This document shows positions 1 to 11,000 of a stretch of 64,000 nucleotides of DNA, piece by piece. The DNA is taken from positions 8,481,094 through 8,545,093 of the forward strand of contig OX463786.1 of NCBI GenBank assembly GCA_949825025.1, in the 5' to 3' direction. The stretch comes from Siphlonurus alternatus (lineage: Eukaryota > Arthropoda > Insecta > Ephemeroptera > Siphlonuridae). A program made the translations under genes and the position numbers. Under the pieces are notes generated by a model that saw nothing but the letters and a program-made list of their open reading frames with translations, was not told where the DNA came from and ran no database searches. Positions within the stretch are counted from its first letter, which is position 1. Every line of letters starts with the position of its first letter.

Positions 1-730
1 TGAAAGCTTCTTGAATAACAGTTTCAGAAGAATTTTATTTGAGATGTTGAATTATATTCTATGTGTGGAGATAACTTGTTAAAAACGATTGAAAATGAAC
101 TTCATATTTTTGTTGTTAACTGCCATATTGTATTATAATTGTTTATAACCAGCAATCAACAATTAAGTCATATTTGAGCTATTTTGCTAGCTGAATTCAA
201 ATAGTTTAATCATACTCTGAATTGTATAATGTCAGTACCCTGAGAAAGTGGGGTATCTCCAATTTGGGTTTGTCCAAAATGGGCCCAAATGAGACCTCTG
301 GGCCAGGAATTATGAGAAATTACCGGTATTCACTCCAGGCTATATTATTCTAATTAAGAGTAATATTAACATCATGGGGATGGTAACATTAAATTTTTAT
401 ATTACCAGAAAGAGGGGGTGGGGGTCAGTTAGTTGCTGCATGGGTGAGAGGTGAAAAAAAATTGCAAAAAAATTCACTTTTCCCATAAAAAATTTCAAAG
501 GGAAATTTGTAAACAAAAATATATCCTGGGTGCAATCCTGCTTTTGTATTTATTATCCTCTTTTTAAATGCGTAACTTTTGAAACTATTTTTAATGAAAA
601 ATGTTCAAATTTTATATTATGAATCGTGATACAATCAAAATTTGTTATCTATTTTATAAATATTGTAGTTGAAATATTTTCTAGTGACAATTACTTTATC
701 TAATTAATAATTTTTGTGTATTCTATGTCA

Positions 731-1096
731 ATCTTATTAAAAGAAAAGGATAGGAATAACCAGCAAGGCCTTACCGATCGAAAGAGTCACAGCAGGTGGA
801 AATTCTTGTGGTCACAGAGGTTCACTCGAAAGTTTTTACATTTTTGAAACGTTTCGCATCGTGGAGATGCTTCTTCAGTCACAAGAAGAAGTAGAAGGAT
901 TCTACTTCTTCTTGTGACTGAAGAAGCATCTCCACGATGCGAAACGTTTCAAAAATGTAAAAACTTTCGAGTGAACCTCTGTGACCACAAGAATTTCCAC
1001 CTGCTGTGACTCTTTCGATCGGTAAGGCCTTGCTGGTTATTCCTATCCTTTTCTTTTAATAAGATTATCACAACCTAAATGGTTTATTTTCCTTAA
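731..1096. mobile_element. Long perfect foldback element with 18-bp flanking direct repeats
   Basis: Arms 731-896 and 900-1065 are perfect reverse complements by eye (166 nt, 3-nt loop). The right side continues to 1096 with sequence whose reverse complement recurs at 4121-4150. Identical 18-bp direct repeats (713-730 and 1097-1114) bracket the unit. The middle carries the CTGAAGAAGCATCTCC / GCGAAACGTTTC motif common in invertebrate repeats. Confidence 0.85.
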
Positions 1097-2642
1097 TTTG
1101 TGTATTCTATGTCACTTTTATAATTATTGATTTATTTGGGTTTATTTTTTTGAGAGTCATTACTTTTTAAATGGTTTCTTCCATATTGAAGAGCTGTTAT
1201 ATTATTTAATTATGCTATTTAATTTATACCTATGATTTTTGCAATGATTGTTTAAAATATGTTTAGTATTTTTTTAGTGATATTTATAAGAAAAAATGGA
1301 AGTTAAAATGGAAATTGTATTTTGTATGAACAAAATTGTCCGCTGACTTAAATATTTTGGTATTGCTACTGCTTTTTTCAATGTAAAAATCCTAATTATT
1401 GTCAAATTTTGTATTCTTTTATGTGCTAAAATTAAGTTAAAATTCTGCAGCTTGGTACAAAAATTTTGCCTTCTTTTCACTCTACGCTAACATTTTCAAA
1501 TCATAAAATATATCATAAATCAAATATGAACTGAATATTTCTTAAAATAAAATATTTAAACTCTAAATGTTTTGAACTATGCTAAGAAATCAATCTGTAT
1601 TTGCACTTATTTTAATCATAGTAGTTTCATTATGCACTATTATGCATGAAATGCGCTTTACAATTAATATAAATGTACAATCAAATTTTTATTGCCATAT
1701 TAAACTTTATCATCGGAATTTTTGAAATAATTACAGTATATCTTTTTAACGATAACTCATCAAATTGTTGTATTTGTGTGAGTTATTAAATTCTTTCATA
1801 TTTGCTTTTTACTTTCTATTTATAAAATGCTTTGATAGCATGCAATAAAATTGCAATGTTTGTTAATTCTTTTTTTGAAAATATAAAATAAGGTGTATTT
1901 AATCTACTTGCTGGTCAAATATTAATCAATTTGTATAATTAATTTGTAAATTTTCCTATACTGGAATATTTGTCATTTTTTTATGTATTTTACATTTGAG
2001 AAATAAAACATTTATTCATGACGGAATGATATTTTTTTTTAAATTTATTTTCACAGATTTAGTTACATTTTTAGTAAAAATATAGATTGTGTTTTACATT
2101 TTTCTAATATTCTTATTATACTCTATGAGTAATATTTTTTAACATTTTAAAATGTTTTTTTTTTATAGGCAAGATATTTGGAAGACATCAAATAAAGAGT
2201 TCTTATTATTTCTTTTGGTCAATCCTGAGATTTCGTAAACTATTTATACAACTAACAAATTTCTAAATTATTAACATTAAAAACCAGATTTGTGCATCAA
2301 AAATAAAGTGAGCTATAACAAAGCATTTGATCTATAATTTCTAAAATAAAAAACACCACCTAAAAAAAAAAAATTATAGTTATAATTTTTTTCAAAGAAA
2401 TTATAATTTGGTGATACAGAAAATGTTCTCGATTGACTCATATTTCATATGACCATAGAACACATATGGCACATTAGTTCTTATAGTCGAGGCCTTATAG
2501 GCAGATGAAGTTACTTTAATAGGAAAACATGATTGAACGGCTGCCTTTTAGTTTGATTATTTCACCGGGGTTGCATATTAATAAGTAGGTTTCAATGCTT
2601 ACACAATCACTAATATGATGAAATTGTATAAATGATATAATA

Positions 2643-2954
2643 GAGTATTGTCCTCAATTTTTTTATTGCAGAAATGGATAGAGGGTGCAAAGTTATGCTA
2701 CCCTGATTTTTTTCAGATTTTTTAGAGACCGGGAACTATTTTTAAAAAATTATTGAAAGTCCTTTTCGTGACGTCACGAGACGCCGCTCCTTAAGAAAAA
2801 GATAGGACTTGCCGCCGCGTGACGTCACAAAAGGGACTTTCAATAATTTTTTAAAAATAGTTCCAGGTCTCAAAAAAATCTGAAAAAAATCAGGGTATCA
2901 TAACTTTGCACCCTCTATCCATTTCTGCAATAAAAAAATTTGAGGACGATACTC
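2643..2954. mobile_element. Palindromic MITE, family A (copy 1)
   Basis: About 155-bp arms starting GAGTAT(T/C)G(T/A)CCTCAA, each with TTTATTGCAGAAATGGATAG and CTATTTTTAAAAAATTATTG. The centre carries two CREs (2769-2776, 2820-2827). Downstream of ALDH6A1. Confidence 0.88.
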
Positions 2955-3253
2955 CATTGACTCAGAATGTATTTCAGGTAGCTTAAAAAATAAACATCAG
3001 ATCCAATAAGAAAAGTAAAGCAAATATCCAACTTATATTATCTACCTTTTTTTGTGTAGTTTTCTTGAAGTAATGCTAAATACATTCTGATAATAACAAT
3101 TATACAATTCTAAAATAAAATACAAATTGCATTTTTTTCAAGCTGATATTAAATTTCATCAGATATACCGGAAGTAAAAATCTTGAAGTATTTTTGACTT
3201 TGCTACTTTTAATTAATTTTTTTTAATAAGCTGTTTTTAATTTAACCTGCACC

Positions 3254-3381
3254 TTAAGCTATGTCCAAAATTGTTTGGGAACGGAATTGGTCTTGACCAA
3301 TCAGGAAATTCTAATTACTAAACTGAGCCAATCAGAAATGTTCCTGTTACCTTTCATACAATTTTGTGGACATAACTATAG
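3254..3381. mobile_element. Short inverted-repeat element
   Basis: ATGTCCAAAATTGT near 3260 pairs with ACAATTTTGTGGACAT near 3358-3373, one insertion apart. The interior repeats (C)CAATCAG(G/A)AA. It sits just past the ALDH6A1 polyadenylation signal. Confidence 0.5.
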
Positions 3382-3445
3382 AAAAATGAAACAGCTAATT
3401 AAAAAACAAATGATCACTAAGCAAAATCTAAGATAAGACTTTACA

Positions 3446-3451
3446 TTTATT
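3446..3451 (-). promoter_or_regulatory. Candidate polyadenylation signal of ALDH6A1
   Basis: AATAAA on the minus strand, about 74 nt after the stop. It is the first canonical hexamer downstream and gives a short 3' UTR. Confidence 0.6.
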
Positions 3452-3524
3452 AGCGACTTTCGTGCCACCATGTTCTATGGTGACTGTGTTTCCCCTAAAC
3501 CTGGTAACCTTGAAGGTACTTTGT

Positions 3525-3626
3525 TTACTGCATGGTGGGCATGTGAACGGCAGCCTTGGCGTGAGAGACATCGCTCTCTCGCCACAGCTGGGTCACCGTC
3601 TTGACGTCGGTGTAGAAGTTGATACC
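3525..3626 (-). CDS. ALDH6A1: ALDH6A1 exon 11 (stop codon)
   Basis: Residues 489-521 and [21 protein letters not shown], ending [13 protein letters not shown]. The ending resembles the vertebrate family terminus (VMPTMGR). Confidence 0.95.
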   Translation of the reverse strand, partial: GINFYTDVKTVTQLWRESDVSHAKAAVHMPTMQ

Positions 3627-6600
3627 CTGTGAACACAAGATGTAAGACGGAGGTTTAATTAATGGTAAAAAGACATGCATTGAAAATTTTTAAAAAAACA
3701 TTTTAAATATATTGAACAATTTTGTTCTTCATATTTAAAATGAAAAGTGGGTGGGTGGTCTCAGCCGCATCCGCAACAGCGCTTTATCAAGATCGAAAAG
3801 TTGTTCACGTGCCCCCTGGTTTATACTAAACGGCTGAGGAAAAATGCCCATGGCAAGCAAAAATAATAAGTAAGCTACTACAGTAAATTAAAAAAAAAAA
3901 AAAAAAAATGATGATGATGATGATGCAAATGTATGTGTTTATTTAAAGTTTTAACAAGTTTAGCACAATTTGTTCAGAATCAATTTAAAACTCAACGTTA
4001 CTGTCTTTTTTGAACAATGAAAAAGTAAGTGTTTTCATTCCATTCCATTTTTTTTTTTCTTTTTTTTTTATGTTTTTGTTCTTTTACAGCAATATTTATG
4101 ATGTTCTTATATATTAAATTTAAGGAAAATAAACCATTTTGGTTGTGATATATATTTTAAAGAAAACCAGCAAGGCCTTACGGATCGAGAAGTCACAGAA
4201 GGAGAAAATCTTGCGGTCACAGGTTCACTCGAAAAAATGTAGATATTTAACTATTTTTCGAGTGAACCTGTGACCGCAAGATTTTCTCCTTCTGTGACTT
4301 CTTGATAGGTAAGGCCTTGCTCATTATCCCTATTCTTTCCTTTAAAATTATGTTCTTATATATTGGCATCTTTTTATTTATTTTTATTTTTCTTATTTTT
4401 TTATTCTTGAAAATAGAAAACCGATCTATCCTAAAATATTAGCATCCTTTCAGCATCAACAAATTTGTTCTTGGCGTACCTGCTTTCCGTAGAAGTGAGA
4501 GTCTCCGAGGAAAGATCCGCGAGAGCCGGTGAAGGAGAACATTGGCAGAGGTACGGGGATGGGCACGTTGACACCAACCTGTGGACATTTTACATTCGTT
4601 AACAACTCTATGGACTTCATAAGGAAACATAGAAAATCAACATCTTAGACCTCAACTTCAGTCTTTCTTTGTTTCCTATCTTGAAAGCCAGTCTACAAAG
4701 CTACTTACAGTACATCAAAATTTATTATTATTTTATCCATTAACTTGTAAGTAATTATTTCTTATTTTTAAAACAAAAATTGCTCTACGATATACAGATA
4801 CAATCCTTCAGTGTGTAGTATGTTGCGATGGTCACTTACAATTAGTGTTCGTGCACCTCAGATCACCTGAGGAAGAGAGCGGTTGACTCTCAAAACGTAG
4901 TGATATGTGTAGTACGGTACATGCAAGTGTTAGTGACGTGCACGAACACTAAGTGACCATCACAACATACTACACACAGAAGGATTACATCGAACACCGA
5001 CAAAGATAAAAGTCCGAAAAGTGAAATAAAACAGTCAATATGAATATCCTTTGCATGAAGAAGTTATTTACTAATACAGATACAAATGCCTACTCAACTC
5101 ACCTGTCCGACGTCAATCTCCTGGGTGAACTTGCGAGCGGTGGCTCCGTTGGTGGTGAAGATGGCGGTACCGTTACCGTACGGGTTGTTGTTGATCATCT
5201 CAACGGCCTCGTCCAGAGTATCCACGGTGAGACAAACGAGAACCGGACCGAAGATCTCCTCCTTGTAGCACTTCATGCTTGGCTGTCGGACAACAGTTTT
5301 ATGTTAAGTTAAAGTAGAGTGAGCGAAAAATAGACCCATGGTAAAGCTCATTCTCTTGCATGTAAAAAGTTACTTTGGAGCACCATAAATAAGCATCTGA
5401 AATCAGTTGAGACCGTCCTTCGTAAAAATTCTGAGCATTTGGGTCTAAAAGTCGATGACTTCGTCCATCTACTCCATGCTAACGCTCGAAAAACGTGGCT
5501 TCTTTTTTATTCGAACTTTAATTTCTTTCGCAATCTCCCGTAAAATGTGTTTAAAAAATATTCTAAGATAGAACATATTATGGTGAATCAGAAAGTGTCA
5601 TAACCTTTATTAGCCCTTCATAAAAATTTTGAGAAAATTCTGATACAATACCAAAATCCGAGGCAAATTTTCATTTCAAATGTTGCGGTCTACGGGTTAA
5701 CAGCTGACTGGATCAACGGGATCAACAACACTATATAACTTCAGCAGATGCTCGTATTGCGCAACTTGCATAAATTTCTACTGCGCAGCTTTTGAGGAGC
5801 CGACGTAAGTTTTTCGTATGCACATATATAGTGCGTGACGTCATTCCCGTCATGCACTACGCACTCAACTCACTGACTCCTCTTTAAGGATTGACCTCAG
5901 TTGATTGTGAGATCTCGCAGTCTTTGTGCCTGAATGCAACAAGACTTGCAGAGAATTTAGAACTCGGGCAGAAATAAGTAGAGGGCACCAAATTATTCTG
6001 CTCTGATTTTTTTTTTATATTTTTTTTTTTAAGATTTTTTAAAGCCCAGGAAGTATTGCTAAAATGTTGTTCAAAGTTTAAGTTTGAACCCACACCCCTT
6101 TTAGTCCTTATCTTTTTCTTAAGAAGTTATGCCTATTGACGCCTCTGTCTTTACTACAATCAATAATTTCTTGTATATAAATCTTTCATTATAAACACAA
6201 ATAGTATACTGTATTTAATATTAGACATAGGCCACAGACATACATTGAAAAAAAAAAAAAAAAAAAATCAGAGAAGCATAATTTTGAACCCTCTATCAAT
6301 TTCTGCATTAATATTTTTCTATGTAAGTTATCCATACAGTGCTGCATTTTTTTATACCTGAATAGATTATGTTCATTTTAAAAAGCCAAGGCCTCAGTCT
6401 TTCACCATACGTCATGAAACAATATGATGTCACGATTGTGTAGGCAAAACATTGTCAGTGGCATATCAAATACGAGCTAAATTTGATCTCAAAATTAATT
6501 TATCCTGGCTATTCACATCATTTTCATTAGAATTTTCTTTCATAAATGGTGACAAGAAGAACCAATTCTATTAAAATATTTGGCGACCAAAACTATTATT

Positions 6601-7979
6601 AAAAAAAAAAAAAAAAGATATTGTGAGTTAAGTTATTAAAACTCCGTAGAGCATTAGGATTTTAGGGTCTTTTGCCTACATTCCAAGAAACGTACCAAGG
6701 TTCTACTAAGAAACGTAAACATGAAACTCCCGTATATTTGGTTTCGTCTTACCTGGACTTCGGAGAGGATGGTAGGTCCCACGAAGTTTCCCTTCTCGTA
6801 GCCAGCGACAGTAATCTGACGACCGTCCAGAAGAAGCTTGGCTCCCTCATCGATGCCAGACTGGACGAGGCCGAGGATCCTCTCCTTGGACTGGGGGGAG
6901 ATGACGGGACCCAGGTCGGTGCCGGGAACATGACCTGCCAACAGTAACATGCTTCATATGTAGCTTTATATCAGGTTAGAAGATTATTCAATTTTAGAAA
7001 AAGGTATATATCATAAAAAAATATATAAATATGTACAGATTTAAAAAAAATAATAATTGAATAAATAAAGAAATAAATAAATACTGTAGAGGAACACATT
7101 AACGAATGAACAAATATTATAAAAAAAATAATAAGATAGATAGATAAATAAACAAATAAATTAATATGTACTGTACCGTGAATAATAAATACAGTAAGCT
7201 AAAATTTGAAGGTATTTGAGTTGGTACATTAAAAAATAATTTTTTAAGATGAAAAATTAAGTTAAAGTTAATACCCTTGACATCATTTTACCCTTTCGGG
7301 TGTGGCCAGGCCGTTATTTAGTCTTGTCACTAAGAGTTATCTTGCGACCATGCTGGGGCTTACCAGGCTCCCAGAACCCTTTTCCTGCACTCTTCTGGGC
7401 TCCTACTACCAGATCTGTGCAGCCTGCAGTGGCAGTGCAATACTGCAGGGCAGTGGAGTTTAGACAGCCTTAAGCTGCCTTCCTCCTACCAACTCCATAA
7501 TCTAGTAATCAGTCACACCCATTCTAAGTCATGAAAAGTCTGCCGTGTTCGGGAATTGAACCGGGGACTTCTCGGACCAGAGCCAGGGGTACTAACCACT
7601 ACACTACGGAGCGATTACTGTATAATAAGTACAAACTCAATAATCTTACTCGCTTATCCATTTAATTTCAAGCACTCACCAGCGTTGACCTTGAGTTTCC
7701 TTGCTCGGTCTACAAGGTCAGGCAGCCAGCTCTTGGAGTCTCCGACGAACACGGCGGTGCTGAGGGCCATGCAACGCTGACCGGCGGCACCGAAGGCGGC
7801 TCCCACCAGCTGGTTCAGAGTGTTCTCCTTGTTGGCGTCCGGCATCACCACACCGTGGTTCTTGGCTCCCATGTTGCTCTGGACACGCTTGCCGTTACGA
7901 GAGGCACGCTCGTAGATGTACTTGCCCTGGAGACAGATGAGCAGGGGGTTGTTGGAAATGTTATGAAATATTTTATTAA

Positions 7980-8068
<89 letters not shown>

Positions 8069-11000
8069 ACATTTCAAATAAGGTAATGATATATTAAATT
8101 ACAGTACTAGTTATTGAAAATACTTACTGTATTGTCATCAATTTTTTTATTTATTTATTAAACAATAATTAATTAATTCTTGTACTCTAAAAATAACAAT
8201 GCACTATTTAAAAATATTATGTAAATATGATAAAAATATATATTATAAAAATATTAGTCCCTAATATTAGCCTTCACTATCAGATACATGTACTGCATAA
8301 GTATTTTTAAAAAACCCTATACCTATCTATTATTTTTTATCATTATTTTTTTTTTAAATAATTTCAATTTGTTGACATTTTTATCTTGATGCTTGAAATT
8401 ACAGTACACTACCGGTAAATTTTGCAGTAAGTATTCATATTAAATTGTAGACCAATTTAGGACAACCCCACAAAGCAGAATGTACAACACATTATTTTAG
8501 TCACGAGGCAGCAATGTGTCGATGATGGTTTGACATTTGTCAGGCACTTGGCCAAATTGGAGCTCAGTCAGAAAATAACACCTTTTCATATTTTTGTAGC
8601 CAAATATAGAAATGGTCTGAGGAAAGTAGGTTACAAAATGTGTTATGTAATAATTATCTTTGAATGCTACAAGGAAATCATTATTTTAAATGCTGCTGCT
8701 TCTCCCCTTCTCTATTAAATGCACCCTTCTTTTATCCTTTTCTCTTATGGTGAAATATCTGTTTAATTTTTTTTTAATTCTTTTATACAGATATGACAGT
8801 TAGAATGTCAAAAAATTAAATTACTAATAATTGCCTTTATTGGCAATTAGACAATTCCATGTCATTCATGGTCGAATATGTACATCATTACTGGTAATGA
8901 CTAATGGCCACCGGATTTTTAAAGATATTCTCATTATTTATATCCTGAATATTTCAAAAACTAGACCGACTTTTGCTTAATTTTTTTCACTGAATATTTA
9001 TGTTGTAATGTATGGAAGGTTTACTATAATTTTCAGAGTGATTCTAAGACTAGTGACAATAATCCTTAAAGGTGTACCAAAGTGAATACTTTTTTTACAT
9101 ATTCGGGCAGCTAAGAATTATTCTGATATCCCTGTGTCTCAATATTTTTGTATGATGCCTAATTATTTTAAAATTAATTATTTAGTTTGAAAAGTGAGTT
9201 TAAAAGCCGTTGGTTGATTCAAGTCGGTGCGCGCCCGCAGCAGCCGCTGATACGACGAGAATTTCATGGGAACCTCCTCCCGCCTCTTTCTTGTCGTATC
9301 ACCGGCCGCTGCGGGCGCGCATCGGCTTGAATCAATCAACGGCCATAGAACTCACTTTTCAAACTAAATAATCAATTGTAAAATAACTAGGCATTGTACG
9401 AAAATATTGAGCCACAGGGATGTTAGAATAATTCTTAGCTGCCCGAATATGTAAAAAAAGTATTCACTTTGGTATCCCTTTAACATCTGTTATAACACAA
9501 CAACACTTACGGCCTGGTCAGATCCGACGAAGGACACGGCCTTGATGTCGGGGTGGTCACAAATGAAGTTGACGGACTCGTGAGCTCCGTGGATCACGTT
9601 GACGACTCCGTCCGGGCAGCCAGCATCCTTGAGCATCTGTACGAGCATCATGCACGCACCGGGGTCCCTCTCGGAGGGCTTGATCACGTAAGTGTTGCCG
9701 CAAACGATGGACATGGGGAACATCTGGGAACAGTTGAATAATATCAGTAGGGGACTTTTTAAGACTGGGTCACATTTTTTAAGATGTACACGAGTCTCAG
9801 TAATTTCTTTAATGTTTAATAGATTTTTATTACATTCTTTAGGCCATATAGCATAGAACAAGTCACATAAATAGTTACAAACACAATCAAACAACTTAAA
9901 TCTAAGACAAAACATACACAAAAATACATAAAAACTTGATATACAATAACAGGAATCATATATGTTTGAAATAATCTTTAACATCGTAAAACATGTTATC
10001 AATTAAATATGAATAAAGCTGTTTTTTGAAGGTAACAAAACTCTCTTGGTTTCTTATATGTTCTGGTAGGGCATTATAAACAAGTGGGACCATATTATAA
10101 CTAGGGTTGGGATTACAAAGAGACAGCTTATGTGTTTCTATGTAAAGATTATTATTATGCCTTGTATGTATCTGTTTACATTAAGATGAAAGAGATTTGG
10201 GTTTTTCCTGGCAAACTTTTTTAACTCTTAAAAATATAAAAAAAGCTCATTATACCCTGTAAAAAAAAAAACTCTTTGTCCAGCAATATGAAAGGAGAGT
10301 CGTTTTGTCTTTAAATTATTAGATAAAGTAAAATGACTTAGATCTTAAAAGAAAAAGGTAGCGGCATAGATGCAAAGTTGATTGTCTGTCTCCAACTGCT
10401 CAATAACACACATTTATTTAATGCTGTAAATAATACATTATACTGACTCACCCAAAGAGGGATCATGGCGGGGAAGTTGAAGGGGGTGATTCCAGCGGTG
10501 ACTCCGAGGGGTGTACGGTAGGAGTGGGTGTCCATGTCTCTGGCAATACTGTTCAAACTCTCGCCCTGTTGCAGCGAAGTGATGCTACAGCAGTGCTCTA
10601 CCACCTCTGTGTAACAACAAACACAATTTATTAGAAGGCTATTTCAGTCATCTTTTTAATTTGCATAATATGTAGGCAATTAGGTTTTTCATATTTTTTA
10701 AATCTTTAATTAAAATATGTACAGTAAAAACTTGTTATTACGTCAAGTCCCAGGAAATTAGGTTTATCTTATATCTAGAATACCTTATATCAAGTTTTAT
10801 ATTTTTTACGGGACCTTTACTCCGTTACTCAATATCGAGTTTTTACCTTATAACAAGTTACGTAATAACACGTTTTTACTATGTATATTTTTTATTTTAC
10901 AGTATCAATAAGAAAAATATCTGAAAAATATCTGTTGTTTTTCAACAACACAGGTATTTTTTTGTTTCTTACTCTGTATTTTTTATTTAAAAATTAGACT

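Larger units (their letters stand above)
1..3253. other. Intergenic DNA downstream of ALDH6A1
   Basis: AT-rich, with two foldback elements (731-1096, 2643-2954). I see no exon or RNA gene in the remainder. Confidence 0.6.

Noticed and set aside
5040..5312. Plus-strand open frames opposite ALDH6A1 exons (also 6672-6947 and 9553-9741)
   Set aside because: They are antisense shadows of GC-rich coding exons; the minus-strand reading gives the enzyme.
7545..7614. tRNA gene on the minus strand
   Set aside because: Boxes A and B are recognisable, but the sequence does not close a tRNA cloverleaf and continues into a SINE body.
7845..8072. Open frame of repeated LFIY (also 17424-17639, 18972-19181, 19028-19324)
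   Set aside because: Translation of (TTTA)n microsatellites, partly fused to real exon sequence.
9956..10183. Extension of ALDH6A1 exon 6 into the upstream frame
   Set aside because: The long upstream frame is intron read-through and LINE tail; the acceptor at 9724-9725 gives the correct family junction (PLW|MFPM).
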